The notes under the pieces were generated by a model, which had not been told where the DNA came from, made no database searches, and worked only from the letters and a program-made list of their open reading frames with translations. The translations under genes were made by a program, and so were the position numbers. 64,000 nt of DNA from Ruminococcus sp. AF31-8BH (GTDB lineage Bacteria; Bacillota; Clostridia; Lachnospirales; Lachnospiraceae): positions 54,303 through 118,302 of the forward strand of contig NZ_QTVN01000011.1 of the NCBI RefSeq assembly GCF_003460605.1. Reading direction: 5' to 3'. Of the stretch, positions 46,459-56,078 are shown piece by piece. The number at the start of each line of letters is the position of its first letter. The stretch's first letter is position 1.

Positions 46459-48696
46459 TTATTTTAACTTAAACGTATATACAAAAGAAGTAAAATCTCC
46501 TTTATCTGTACCAGAATGATAAACTCCTTTATATGAGTCTTCCTGTATAAGTCCTGTAAATTCAGTTTCACAGATTAATCCAAAATTCATAAGCTCATCA
46601 CCAAAATAAGTTTCTTTTGTTTCTTCACAATAATATTCTCCGTATGGAATAAGACCTTCAAGGCATATTTTCTTTAATGAAGGATTAGGCTGTGCCAAAA
46701 CTTTATAGAAAGCAACAACGGCTGTACTCTTATCTTTCGAAATACACATCCAAGCAAATCTTCCGTTTTCTCCATTTTGTAAACGATAAAAATCTCCCAA
46801 CTGTATAACTTCTCTATAGTTTTTAAAATACTCTATTTGTTTTTTTACTTCTGAAATTTCTTCATCTGACATTTTTGTAACATCTAATTCATAACCAAAA
46901 GTACCAAAATATGCTACATCTCCTCTCATTTTAAGAGATGTTTCTCTTGAAACCTGATGATTTGGTACAGCTGAAACATGAGAACCCATTGATGATATAG
47001 GATAAAGCATACTTGTTCCATACTGTATTTTAAGACGTTCTACTGCATCTGTATCATCACTAGTCCAAGCCTGTGGTGCATAATATAACATACCTGCATC
47101 AAAACGCCCACCACCACTTGCACAAGACTCAAAAAGAATATCTGGAAATGCAGTTGTAAGTTTTTCATACAGCTTATAAACTCCCAATATATATCTATGG
47201 AAAAATTCTTTCTGTCTATTATTAGGAAGTATTTTAGAATAAGCCTCTGTTATATTTCTGTTCATATCCCATTTTATATATGATATTTTTCCACAGTTTA
47301 ATATATCAGCCATTTTATTGTAAATATACTCTACAACCTCATCATTTGAGAAATCTAAAACAAACTGATTTCTGCCATAGGTCATATTTCTATTTGGAAC
47401 TGAAACTGCCCATTCAGGGTGTTTTTCGTAGAGTGAACTTATCTCGCTCACCATTTCAGGCTCAAACCATAAACCAAACATCATATCTAAATCGTTTATT
47501 TTTGTTGCAAGACCATCTATTCCATTAGGTAATTTTTTGTAATTTACGTCCCAATCCCCAAGGGAAGTACTATCATTATTTCTTTCACCAAACCAACCAT
47601 CATCAAGAACAAACAATTCTATACCAAGACTTTTGGCTTTCTCTGCAATTTTAAGTATACTTTCCTCTGTAAAATCAAAATATGTTGCTTCCCAGTTATT
47701 AATAAGAATTGGTCTTACTTTATTAGCCCATTTACTTCTAATTAAATGATTTTTAAATAAACTGTGGAAAGTTTGGCTCATACCATTCATACCACTATTG
47801 CTATATACTATTACAGCTTCTGGAGTTTGAAAACTTTCATTTTTTTTAAGCTTCCACTCAAACTCAAAAGGATTTATTCCAATCATAGCTCTTGTTACAT
47901 CATAATCATCAACTTCTGATTGAGCTATAAAATTTCCACTGTAAATAAGTGTGAAACCATATATTTCTCCCGTTGTTTCTGTTGTATTTTTTCTCTTTAA
48001 TGCAAAGAATGGATTGTGAGATGCACTGCTTGCTCCTCTTGAACTGGAAATACTCTGTTTACCCTTTTCAAGTTTTCTTATATGAACATGTCTCTCTCTA
48101 CTCCAAGCTCCATCAAGCTGAACCATATCATATTCAGAGTCAAAGAAATCAATAGACATTGACAATGCTCTCTCTAAATACAAATCATTATCACCCATAT
48201 TTATAAAGTTAGCACTTCTTACTATAACAGGTAAATCTTCAAATATGCTATATGATAAAATTAACTGACAGTTTATAAGGCTATCTTCTAAAATTATGTC
48301 CAATGTTGTTACATCTTTTTCATCTCCAAAAGTTGCTGGAAGTCCTTCAAGTTTTTTCTTTCCAGAATAAATCTTGTGGGTTTTATAAATAAAGTTAGTA
48401 ATTCTGCTTCCATCTTTCATTCTAAGTTGATAAGCCGGCTCTCTATAATCTCCTGTACCATAAGCTGGATATTCTTGTCTCATAAGTTCTAAAGAAAAAT
48501 CAAGATTATTCTTATATGTACAAGGTGCAAGAATACAACCACGTTGTCTAAACATATGACTTACAGATATATTCTCACTAATCTTATTGCCATAATATAA
48601 ATGTCCAATTTGACCATTATCCATAATATTCATAATATAACTTATATATTTATTACTTAAATTGAAATATTTTTGTTTTTCGTTATATACTATCAT
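46459..48696 (-). CDS. GH36 alpha-galactosidase
   Basis: 745 residues: N-terminal beta-supersandwich (1-325), barrel (330-640), C-terminal beta domain. Nucleophile Asp477 in IKWDMNRN, acid/base in TSDDTDA (547/548), substrate loop LFVLDDGWFGERNND and CASGGGRFD. Length is typical of the bacterial tetrameric RafA/AgaA type acting on raffinose and melibiose. No signal peptide. Last gene of the AT-rich EIIA-symporter-GH36 cluster. It starts 43 bases after the symporter stop. Confidence 0.92.
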   Translation of the reverse strand: MIVYNEKQKYFNLSNKYISYIMNIMDNGQIGHLYYGNKISENISVSHMFRQRGCILAPCTYKNNLDFSLELMRQEYPAYGTGDYREPAYQLRMKDGSRITNFIYKTHKIYSGKKKLEGLPATFGDEKDVTTLDIILEDSLINCQLILSYSIFEDLPVIVRSANFINMGDNDLYLERALSMSIDFFDSEYDMVQLDGAWSRERHVHIRKLEKGKQSISSSRGASSASHNPFFALKRKNTTETTGEIYGFTLIYSGNFIAQSEVDDYDVTRAMIGINPFEFEWKLKKNESFQTPEAVIVYSNSGMNGMSQTFHSLFKNHLIRSKWANKVRPILINNWEATYFDFTEESILKIAEKAKSLGIELFVLDDGWFGERNNDSTSLGDWDVNYKKLPNGIDGLATKINDLDMMFGLWFEPEMVSEISSLYEKHPEWAVSVPNRNMTYGRNQFVLDFSNDEVVEYIYNKMADILNCGKISYIKWDMNRNITEAYSKILPNNRQKEFFHRYILGVYKLYEKLTTAFPDILFESCASGGGRFDAGMLYYAPQAWTSDDTDAVERLKIQYGTSMLYPISSMGSHVSAVPNHQVSRETSLKMRGDVAYFGTFGYELDVTKMSDEEISEVKKQIEYFKNYREVIQLGDFYRLQNGENGRFAWMCISKDKSTAVVAFYKVLAQPNPSLKKICLEGLIPYGEYYCEETKETYFGDELMNFGLICETEFTGLIQEDSYKGVYHSGTDKGDFTSFVYTFKLK

Positions 48697-48739
48697 ATTT
48701 TTTCCTTTCTAAATTAAATCAATCAGAACAAACAGCTTT

Positions 48740-50149
48740 TTATAATTCAAACTCGTTATTAATATCATCTTCATTAGCTTCAGTTTTTTTCAAATAAATT
48801 ATATTTATAATTCTATTCATATATTCAGAATTAAGTTTGTAATATTTTTTATATATTATAAAACTTAATATAACAAATATAATAGGTAACCCAATCATAA
48901 TAATACGCATACCATTTAATGTAGAGGCAGATTGTACAGCATCTGGAATATATCCTGTTGCATCTAATGCAAAACCTGTAAATAATGCCCCCATTGCTGA
49001 TGCAAATTTTACCAACAATGTCTGAATTGAAAATATAACTGATTCATTACGTGTTCCTAATTTATATTCACCATATTCAACAACATCTGCTAATACAACT
49101 GTAACTGTTCCAAGCTGTAAACCAGAACCTAATTTTACACAAATTCCTGCAATTGCTGTTAAAATATAACTCTGTGGTGCAACTATTCCTGCAATAAAAA
49201 GTACTATTAAACCAATAACAGGTATACCACTTGCAAAGAAATAAACTTGTGTTTTAGATATTTTCTTTGCTAATTTGGGGAAAATAATTAAACCAAATAT
49301 TTCTGCAAATGCAGCAAACATTGTAAATATTGAAAATAAACCTTTATCACCTGTAACATATATAAAATAATAAGTCTGTACACCATTTATACAATTAATA
49401 GCAAAGTTAAATGTTAAAATAGTTAATATAGCTATAATTAATTGGTCATTTTTTCTAATTACATCTACCATTTGTTTAAAAGAAGTTTTTTCCTGTTTTT
49501 TAGTTTCACTACGGTCAGCTGATTTAACATTTAAAACTGTAATGCCAACAGTTACTATAAACACAATAGCTATCAACCATGCAAAACGTGTAAATCCATC
49601 TTGTGCATTTCCTTTTCCTAAATAATCCATTATTTGCAAACCAAATCCACCTACTAATAAAGAACCACCTATAGAAGCAAATATTCTTGGAACTACAGCA
49701 ATTTTATCTCTTTCTTCAGGGTCTGATGTTAAATTAGGAAGCATTGACCAATATGGTATGTCCATAATTGTATAAGTCATCCCCCAAACTACATACATAA
49801 CAGCAGCAAAAACATACAAAGCTGTTCCAGATAAATTCCAATTTGTAAATAAACATACAAGAACAACTGCATTTATAATTGTTCCAATAGCTAACCAAGG
49901 TCTAAATTTTCCCCATCTTGTACGTGTGTTATCAATTATCATTCCCATACCTAAATCATTAACAGCATCCCAAAACTTTGCTAAAAAGAATAATGTCCCA
50001 ACAAATGATGCTGATAGTCTTAATACATCTGTAAAATATAACATACAATATGTAAAGATAATTCCGCAACACATATCTTTACCAACTGCTCCAATACCAT
50101 AAGAATATTTTTCTTTTAAAGATAATCCTTTATTACTCATATCTATCAT
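48740..50149 (-). CDS. GPH-family sugar:cation symporter (MelB/LacS-like)
   Basis: 469 residues with about twelve membrane segments. FWDAVNDLGMGMIIDNTRTR, then WGKFRPWL, is the GPH signature near residue 60. It lacks the C-terminal EIIA domain that LacS carries; a separate EIIA gene overlaps its start by four bases (ATGA), so the two together resemble a split LacS. Start either ATG 50149 or ATG 50140. Likely imports raffinose- or melibiose-type alpha-galactosides for GH36. Confidence 0.9.
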   Translation of the reverse strand: MIDMSNKGLSLKEKYSYGIGAVGKDMCCGIIFTYCMLYFTDVLRLSASFVGTLFFLAKFWDAVNDLGMGMIIDNTRTRWGKFRPWLAIGTIINAVVLVCLFTNWNLSGTALYVFAAVMYVVWGMTYTIMDIPYWSMLPNLTSDPEERDKIAVVPRIFASIGGSLLVGGFGLQIMDYLGKGNAQDGFTRFAWLIAIVFIVTVGITVLNVKSADRSETKKQEKTSFKQMVDVIRKNDQLIIAILTILTFNFAINCINGVQTYYFIYVTGDKGLFSIFTMFAAFAEIFGLIIFPKLAKKISKTQVYFFASGIPVIGLIVLFIAGIVAPQSYILTAIAGICVKLGSGLQLGTVTVVLADVVEYGEYKLGTRNESVIFSIQTLLVKFASAMGALFTGFALDATGYIPDAVQSASTLNGMRIIMIGLPIIFVILSFIIYKKYYKLNSEYMNRIINIIYLKKTEANEDDINNEFEL

Positions 50150-50613
50150 TTCCTTTCTATTGTAATAAATGGTTCATTTGCTTCAACCATACCATACTTA
50201 TTTACAGTTATATCTCTTCTATTTAAATTAGTAAAAACTAAAGGTGTTACATCAATACATTTATTTTTCTTCAAAATTTGAAAATCAAATTGTAATAAAA
50301 GTTCTCCTTTTTTTACATTTTGATTTGGTTCAACAAATACTTCAAATCCCTCTCCTCTTAAAATATTTGTATCTAAGCCAACATGTATTAAACATTCAAT
50401 ACCTTGATCTTTTAATACTAATGCATGTTTTAAATCAAAAACAAACTCTATCTTTGCATCAAATGGTGCATATACTTTATTATCAGTTGGAAAGATTACA
50501 CAACCTTCTCCAGTAATTCCTTTTGAAAAAACATTATCTGGACAATATTCCAATGGTGAGACTTTGCCACCAATAGGACAACTAATTTCAACTTTTCTTT
50601 TAAACAAGCCCAT
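50146..50613 (-). CDS. PTS EIIA (glucose type) domain protein
   Basis: 155 residues. The phosphorylatable His77 lies in CLIHVGLDT, with partner His63. ISCPIGGKVSPLEY, then GEGCVIFPTD, is the EIIA-Glc/Crr signature. Stand-alone here with no EIIB/EIIC, so it probably regulates the neighbouring symporter by phosphorylation, as the fused domain does in LacS. First gene of the cluster, with an operator-like promoter upstream. Confidence 0.88.
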   Translation of the reverse strand: MGLFKRKVEISCPIGGKVSPLEYCPDNVFSKGITGEGCVIFPTDNKVYAPFDAKIEFVFDLKHALVLKDQGIECLIHVGLDTNILRGEGFEVFVEPNQNVKKGELLLQFDFQILKKNKCIDVTPLVFTNLNRRDITVNKYGMVEANEPFITIERK

Positions 50614-50754
50614 TTTTATAACTCCTTATCTATAATTTATTAATATTACAATAATTTTTTAAAACTTATGCTATAAATAATCTATCTATTTTATATACTT
50701 ACAATTTTTATACTTTTAAAAATACTAATATTTATTAAAAATCTAAAATTCTCT

Positions 50755-50775
50755 TTAGTGAACGCGCGTTTATAA
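50755..50775 (-). promoter_or_regulatory. LacI operator and promoter of the EIIA operon
   Basis: AACGCGCGTT (50761-50770) is a perfect palindrome directly beside a TATTATAAA -10-like sequence. A related site, AAACACGCGTTTA, lies ahead of the lacI gene at 51843. Two copies sharing CGCGTTTA strongly suggest repression by the adjacent LacI protein. 50614-50755 is AT-rich leader without a gene. Confidence 0.7.
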
Positions 50776-50781
50776 TATGTT

Positions 50782-50807
50782 AAAAAAAAAGTCAAAAGAC
50801 TTTTTTT
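50782..50807 (-). terminator. terminator of the lacI gene
   Basis: AAAAAAAGTC and GACTTTTTTTTT around TTTT on the leftward transcript, starting at the lacI stop codon. Stem is mostly A-T with three G-C-containing pairs. Confidence 0.7.
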
Positions 50808-51828
50808 ATTTTATTTTAGGCACACTATCTCTTATAACTAACTCTGGCTGTAACAATTCATAAATTCCTTTTTCACCACTAAATAGCATGTCTACAGCTT
50901 TTTCTGCAAGTTGATCCATATCTACTTTTACTGTAGTAAGCTTTAAACTACTCCAATCCATATACTGTAAATTATCAAATCCAACAACAGCTATATCATT
51001 AGGAAAATCAAGATTATATTCTTTTATTGCTTTGACTACACCTAAAGCCATAATATCATTTGCTGAAAAAATTGCTGTAGGCCTATTTTTTTCAAGCATT
51101 TTTTTTACTGAATTATAAGCTGTATCATCTCTGTATTCACCAGTTAGAATTAATTCATCATTTATCGGAATTCCATTTTGGGTAAGAGCCTCTTTATATC
51201 CCTGAAGTCTTTCAAATGATGATAATCTGTAATCACCTTTTACAAAAGCAATATCTCTATGTCCTTGTTCAATAAGATATTCTACTACTAATTTTGCACC
51301 TTTAACATTATCACAATTTACATTGTTTACATTTTTTGCGATACTATCATTTTTTTGCCATTGGTCGATAAAAACCATGTTATATTTTTTTTCTGATATC
51401 TCCTCTAATGCCTTCATATGATAAGGAAAACCTACAAAAATTCCTCCAAAAAGCATTCTATTCTTAAAGTGTTGTTCAAGCTGTCTACATTCTTCTTCTT
51501 TTGTAATAGTATTGACAAGAACCATGTATCCTCGTTTTTTACAACTTTGAATAACTTTTGATAATAATTCTGAATTGTATGGAGAATTTATTCCAACCCA
51601 TTTCATATTATTATTTGTATGGTCAATGTCTGCAATGAACAAACCAATAATATCATTAGATTTACCAGCGAGAGTTCTTGCAGAGGAACTAGGTGTATAT
51701 CCATATTTATCAATGACATCTTGAACTTTTTTTCTCGTTGTCTCAGGTACATTTTTATAATTGTTTACTACCCTTGAAACTGTACTCCTAGATACATTAG
51801 CAAGTTTTGCTATTTCTTCACTATTCAT
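50806..51828 (-). CDS. LacI/GalR-family repressor
   Basis: 340 residues. HTH SEEIAKLANVSRSTVSRVVN (residues 3-22), YTPSSSARTLAGKSNDIIGL hinge, then a periplasmic-binding-like effector domain ending in VIRDSVPKIK. Operators at 51843-51855 (own gene) and 50761-50770 (EIIA operon). Effector is probably an alpha-galactoside or galactose. Confidence 0.92.
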   Translation of the reverse strand: MNSEEIAKLANVSRSTVSRVVNNYKNVPETTRKKVQDVIDKYGYTPSSSARTLAGKSNDIIGLFIADIDHTNNNMKWVGINSPYNSELLSKVIQSCKKRGYMVLVNTITKEEECRQLEQHFKNRMLFGGIFVGFPYHMKALEEISEKKYNMVFIDQWQKNDSIAKNVNNVNCDNVKGAKLVVEYLIEQGHRDIAFVKGDYRLSSFERLQGYKEALTQNGIPINDELILTGEYRDDTAYNSVKKMLEKNRPTAIFSANDIMALGVVKAIKEYNLDFPNDIAVVGFDNLQYMDWSSLKLTTVKVDMDQLAEKAVDMLFSGEKGIYELLQPELVIRDSVPKIK

Positions 51829-51842
51829 ATTTTTTTCCTTAT

Positions 51843-51855
51843 AAACACGCGTTTA
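51843..51855. promoter_or_regulatory. LacI operator at the lacI gene
   Basis: AAACACGCGTTTA, near-palindromic, sits 15 bases ahead of the lacI start codon, implying autoregulation. The following 51860-52030 is AT-rich and shows nothing else. Confidence 0.6.
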
Positions 51856-52035
51856 TTTTTTCTTTATAGTAATCTAATCGTTTCATATTGTCAATATATA
51901 TATTAGTATTCATATTAACTTTAGCTAATATGTAGTAAATTAAGCATTCTTTTTTGTGCATATTTAAATTGTTTTTTTCTGATATTTTAAACTTTTTTAT
52001 TATTATTTTTAAATAAATTTCTAATTTTGCTACTT

Positions 52036-52130
52036 CTATTTGATTAAGTCTAGCAAATCAAAAACAGGTACTAATTTATCATCTTCAGATAAGTTTTCTA
52101 ATAGTCTTGCTCTGTAATATACTTGAAAAG
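52036..52130 (-). pseudogene. coding remnant, C-terminal tail of an unidentified protein
   Basis: Leftward translation RLLENLSEDDKLVPVFDLLD, then LIK and a TAG at 52038-52036, reads like a real protein C-terminus. It has no start and is cut at the IS200 boundary near 52140. Family not recognised. Confidence 0.35.
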
Positions 52131-52244
52131 TAAACGGTAGAACATGAGTACCTTGAGTCGCCCCCACCCGTGAAACGGGTGGCTCGTAGGACGGCTATAA
52201 GCCTTTAATGCTAGGCCAGCGTCTCAAGGCGCTGGCTTTCGCTT

Positions 52245-54133
52245 GTGCGCCGAGCATGGTACTAATCTTACTGGTGCAAGTCCAGTCACGGGTATTTACC
52301 GCCAAGTGTAGCGAACCACAAGTCGGTATCAGTAATGGTATGGATGGAGGAAGTGGTATAGCAAAATCCTTGAACCTACGTACAGAAACTTGATAAGGCG
52401 ATTAGGTGGGTAAGGTTGCAAGGCAAACCGAAGCCCTAATGGTAAACGTATACCGAAGTTGTAAATCAAGAGGTTGTGGGATGAAAGATTAGTGTCTTAC
52501 CTCGGGAGACCCTACTCACATACTGAAAGGTATGGTCGGAAAAGGTTTGGAGAGGGAGTCAGATGATGTCATAGTAGGCAAAAGCCGAAGGACTGAAACG
52601 ATTTATAGTACAAATCGTTATGTTTAAAATAATACATGAGCCAGAAATCGGATGGACAGGAAAAGTAGGAACGTAACCAAGGAATACTGTTTATATCTAG
52701 AGGGGTGTTATGTATGAATCTTAGGATAAGTCAGAGGAGTAACAACAATGGAATTAATCGAAGTGATTTTAACAAAAGAAAATCTGAACAAAGCCTATAA
52801 GAAGGTGGTAGCCAACAAAGGTGCAAGTGGAGTTGATGGAATTACTGTTGAGGAACTGGGAGATTATATAAGGGAGAATAAGGATGCGATTGTCACATCC
52901 ATTAGGAATAGAACTTATATGCCGAAGCCAGTACGGAGAGTATACATTCCGAAAGACAATGGAAAACAACGTCCGTTGGGAATCCCTACAGCATTGGATA
53001 GAACTATCCAGCAGGCAATTGCTCAGCCAATATCTGATATTTATGAAGAAATATTTAGTGAATACAGCTATGGATTCAGACCAGGAAGAAGCTGTCATGA
53101 TGCAATCAGACAGGCCCTCTGCTATCTGAACAGTGGCTATGAATGGGTAGTAGATATTGATATTGAACAGTTTTTCGACAGGGTAAATCACGATAAGTTA
53201 ATTCAGATACTAAGAGAGCAAGTAAACGATAGTACCACATTAAATCTGATTCGGAAATATCTGAAAGCAGGAGTAATGGAAAAAGGACTGGAAAAAGCGA
53301 CTATCACGGGTGTACCTCAGGGTGGCCCACTTTCGGTTGTATGTTCTAATGTCTATCTTGATAAGTTAGATAAAGAACTGGAGCAAAGAGGACTTTGTTT
53401 CACAAGGTATGCTGATGATGTGCTGATATTCACCAAAAGTGAGATGGCAGCCAATCGAGTAATGAAATCCATTTGTAGTTGGTTAGAAAGAAAGCTATTC
53501 CTGAAAGTAAATGCTACGAAAACAAAAGTGGTAAGACCGACAAGAAGTAAATATCTTGGATTCACATTCCTAAAGAATGGTTCGGAATGGAAAGTCAGAC
53601 CAACCAATGAAAAGAAAAAGAAACTGAAAAAGAAGCTAAGCGAATATCTGAAAAGAGGAAAAGCGGTAGCGAGACCACTTGCAGTTACAATTAAGAGAGT
53701 AAACGAGATTGTACGAGGGTGGATAAATTATTTCAGAATTGGAATGATGAAGCTGTTTATGGAAGAACTTGGGGAATGGCTGAGGCACAAAATGCGAGTG
53801 ATTGTAATGAAACAGTGGAAAAGACCAAAAACCATCTATAGAAATTTAAGTTATCTAAACTGGAAAAATAAGACTGGATGTAATCAGGAAGAAATTTTTA
53901 AAGTTGCGAACTCAAGACTTGGATGGTACAGAAGATGTGGAATGAACGTAGTAAATTTCATTATCAGTAAAGATTTACTTGAAAATAGGATAAAAGACGG
54001 AGCTAATTTGCTCAATCCCCTATCCTATTACTTAGTTAAAGTTGGAATATAAGTTGTAGAGCCGTATACGAGACCCGTACGTACGGTTCAATGGGAGGGG
54101 CGAGAAAAAAATTTTTTTCTCCCTCTACCCTAT
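52245..54133 (+). mobile_element. group II intron (class C-like)
   Basis: Starts with GTGCGCC at 52245 and ends in a domain V/VI-like sequence: GAGCCGTATACGAG, then CGTACGGTTC (54060-54090), then a GGGAGGGGCGAG/CTCCCTC hairpin near 54095-54128. A stem-loop (CCAGCG/CGCTGG) sits just upstream of the 5' end, which is how class C introns choose sites behind terminator-like hairpins. The encoded RT lacks an endonuclease domain, also class C-like. Confidence 0.8.
52748..54052 (+). CDS. ltrA: group II intron reverse transcriptase/maturase
   Basis: 434 residues. RT0-RT7 with GVDGITVEEL, RPLGIPTALDRTIQQAI, the fingers/palm Asp in VVDIDIEQFFDRV, VPQGGPLS and the YADD catalytic box at 221-224. The maturase X domain follows (VNEIVRGWINYFRIG). 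No C-terminal HNH endonuclease. Reads as intact; ATG 52748 follows GAGGAGTAACAAC. It aids splicing and retrohoming of the surrounding intron. Confidence 0.93.
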   Translation: MELIEVILTKENLNKAYKKVVANKGASGVDGITVEELGDYIRENKDAIVTSIRNRTYMPKPVRRVYIPKDNGKQRPLGIPTALDRTIQQAIAQPISDIYEEIFSEYSYGFRPGRSCHDAIRQALCYLNSGYEWVVDIDIEQFFDRVNHDKLIQILREQVNDSTTLNLIRKYLKAGVMEKGLEKATITGVPQGGPLSVVCSNVYLDKLDKELEQRGLCFTRYADDVLIFTKSEMAANRVMKSICSWLERKLFLKVNATKTKVVRPTRSKYLGFTFLKNGSEWKVRPTNEKKKKLKKKLSEYLKRGKAVARPLAVTIKRVNEIVRGWINYFRIGMMKLFMEELGEWLRHKMRVIVMKQWKRPKTIYRNLSYLNWKNKTGCNQEEIFKVANSRLGWYRRCGMNVVNFIISKDLLENRIKDGANLLNPLSYYLVKVGI

Positions 54134-54196
54134 TGCTCCAGCCACATGGCTCTTGACTCGTCGCCGCCCTTAAAAGGGCATTGGTACTACTTCGCC

Positions 54197-54652
54197 TTAA
54201 CCCTTAAAAGGGTCTTCATATTCTTTTACGCTAAGTTTATCCTGCATAATATCATATTTTTCCTGTTCTTGGATGTATTTGCGCACTGTGGCGTCATTTA
54301 CGCCTACTGTACTAACATAAAATCCCTCACTCCAAAAATGTCTGTTTCCAAACTTGTACTTTAGATTTGCGTGTCTATCAAATATCATAAGTGCTGACTT
54401 TCCTTTTAAATATCCCATAAAACTAGATACGCTATATTTGGGTGGTATGCTGACCAACATATGAATATGGTCGGGCATAAGATGCCCTTCGATAATTTCC
54501 ACTCCTTTATAAGAGCATAACTGTTTTATAATGTCTCGAATGTCAGCTTTATATTGATTGTAAATTATTTTTCGTCTATACTTGGGAGTGAAGACAATGT
54601 GATATTTACACATCCATTTTGTGTGTGATAAATCATTCGTTTTCTTTGCCAT
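54197..54652 (-). CDS. tnpA: IS200/IS605-family Y1 transposase TnpA
   Basis: 151 residues from ATG 54652 (MAKKTNDLSHTKW), which has AAAGGAAAGGTG upstream; an in-frame ATG at 54688 overlaps that site. HUH motif in GHLMPDHIHMLVSIPP and catalytic Tyr in VRKYIQEQEKYD. Single-strand transposase acting on hairpin ends. No TnpB/IscB gene accompanies it. Intact. Confidence 0.92.
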   Translation of the reverse strand: MAKKTNDLSHTKWMCKYHIVFTPKYRRKIIYNQYKADIRDIIKQLCSYKGVEIIEGHLMPDHIHMLVSIPPKYSVSSFMGYLKGKSALMIFDRHANLKYKFGNRHFWSEGFYVSTVGVNDATVRKYIQEQEKYDIMQDKLSVKEYEDPFKG

Positions 54653-54815
54653 AAAATCACCTTTCCTTTCATAATAGTGGCTGGACACCTCTATTATAGT
54701 ACGGAAAGGTGATTTTTGCGTATAACAATGGCCACCACCCGCAAAGCAGGTGGGTTATAGTTTAAAATGTCTACACGCTGCGTAGACATTTTGAACAGGC
54801 TAAAGCCGTACAAAG

Positions 54816-54839
54816 AGTTGGTCGCTTTTGCGACCAACT
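54816..54839 (+). terminator. strong hairpin terminator
   Basis: AGTTGGTCGC-TTTT-GCGACCAACT is a perfect stem followed by TATTTTT. Another hairpin (AAAATGTCTAC/GTAGACATTTT) lies at 54764-54792. Both fall between the IS200 end and the IS66 relic. Confidence 0.75.
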
Positions 54840-54840
54840 T

Positions 54841-55240
54841 ATTTTTCTGTTTCTTTAACAAGTTTTCGAATATGCTCTGGTAATGTTTTTGACCATGGCA
54901 ACAGTTCTATCAGAAAATATGTGTTTGTATCATCCTCATGTTTTGGAAGTTCAGTAAGCAAATATTCAAAATAATCATATGGTTTCAAATTATTCGCTTT
55001 TGCAGTTTCTGCAATACTATAGATAATCGCAGAACTCGTTGCTCATTAATCGTATCAATCATTTCCCAGTTCTTCTTTTTATGTTCTTAAACACATAATT
55101 TCGGCCAATCACAAACGGACGGATACAGTTCTCAGCTAATGAATTACTGATCGCACAGTTTCCATCTTTCAGATAATTGAAAGATTAACAGGTACTCGCC
55201 ATATCTCTCCATAACTCTCCATAAGTGATACCCGTATTAC
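54841..55240 (-). pseudogene. IS66-family transposase C-terminal relic
   Basis: Leftward: NCAISNSLAENCIRPFVIGR then, after frame breaks, PYDYFEYLLTELPKHEDDTN and IRKLVKETEK with stop near 54842. This is the IS66 C-terminal region with catalytic Glu (LAEN) and the IS66 tail domain. Several frameshifts. Related to but distinct from the copy at 44.9-46.4 kb. Confidence 0.75.
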
Positions 55241-55320
55241 CTTTTTGGGATTTCTACTTTCCCTAACTCGGCCTATCACATCATATCACGCTGTAAGTTT
55301 AGTATAACAATAGTATAAAG

Positions 55321-55357
55321 AAAAGCCTTAACCATTTGTTTCGTGGTCAAGGCTTTT
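55321..55357 (+). terminator. hairpin terminator
   Basis: AAAAGCCTTAACCA and TGGTCAAGGCTTTT pair (one mismatch) and are followed by GTTTTTAC. It may serve either strand. Confidence 0.65.
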
Positions 55358-55364
55358 GTTTTTA

Positions 55365-55690
55365 CTGTATTTCTTCTATTTCGCCAGTATCTTTGTTTAC
55401 ATAGTATTCTTTAAGAAGCATACCGCTGAAAAGCAATTTTGCGTCATGTTCTTCTTTATTCTCAGGACATCTCCCTTAAAAAACAGCTTGAAAAAGACGC
55501 CGCTGCTTTCCGAGAAGAAAAATTTCGTCCTGATCCGGAACAATACACAGAATTGTTGGATACCAGAATCCAGATACGTCCTGATTTTCGGGATAAATTG
55601 ATTGAACAGCTCAAAGGTACTTTCGGTAAATATTATGACTATACCCAAAAGCTCCCGAAGGAGCTTTCCATTACCTTAAATATACACTAA
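55365..55690. other. unassigned coding-like fragments
   Basis: Leftward from about 55445 a frame reads LLFSGMLLKEYYVNKDTGEI and stops near 55370, like a protein C-terminus. Rightward 55439-55690 encodes a charged 83-residue frame (LKKQLEKDAAAFREEKFRPD, PKELSITLNIH) without a convincing start. Neither is recognised. Both look like broken pieces beside TnpV. Confidence 0.3.
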
Positions 55691-56047
55691 TTCTTTTAAC
55701 ACAATCTCTTCTGCTGCATTCCGGATGTTATTTATAACTCCAACCCACGCCATCTGATCACGAGCTTTTAAATCCTCTGTAATGCCTTGCTTCTCCATCA
55801 TCTGACGCACCAGAACATCCATTCTCTCCTGTGCTTCATCATCCACAGCATTCAGATGTGCTGTCAGCCTGTCTTCCAACATATACAGAGAATACATTGT
55901 CGGACAATGCTCTTTCAGATATGTTCTCCGTAACATCCCATATTTCCCATAATGCGGTTCTTCATCTGTACTAACAAGGTTCGGATAGTAAATTCCATCT
56001 GCTCCCAGTGTATAGGTTCCACCCATTTTTTCAAATGTGCTTTTCAT
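55676..56047 (-). CDS. tnpV: TnpV-family transposon protein
   Basis: 123 residues: MKSTFEKMGGTYTLGADGIY, RTYLKEHCPTMYSLYMLEDR and WVGVINNIRNAAEEIVLKEL match TnpV of Tn4451-like clostridial transposons. Function unclear. Ribosome site GGAGGAATAACAC upstream. A partial copy, visibly almost 90% identical over its last 115 bases, lies in the same orientation at the right edge of the window. Confidence 0.85.
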   Translation of the reverse strand: MKSTFEKMGGTYTLGADGIYYPNLVSTDEEPHYGKYGMLRRTYLKEHCPTMYSLYMLEDRLTAHLNAVDDEAQERMDVLVRQMMEKQGITEDLKARDQMAWVGVINNIRNAAEEIVLKELVYI

Positions 56048-56078
56048 GTGTTATTCCTCCTTGAAATCAGCGATATCC

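Larger units (their letters stand above)
52150..54770. mobile_element. IS200/IS605-like element interrupted by a group II intron
   Basis: Terminal hairpins CCACCCGTGAAACGGGTGG (about 52165) and CCACCCGCAAAGCAGGTGG (about 54737) bracket the region, as in IS200-type ends recognised by the Y1 transposase encoded at 54197-54652. The intron (52245-54133) separates the left end from tnpA. Exact ends cannot be fixed without an empty site. Confidence 0.6.

Noticed and set aside
52769..53191. 140-codon leftward frame inside the intron RT
   Set aside because: Antisense to the conserved RT domains, with no ribosome site.
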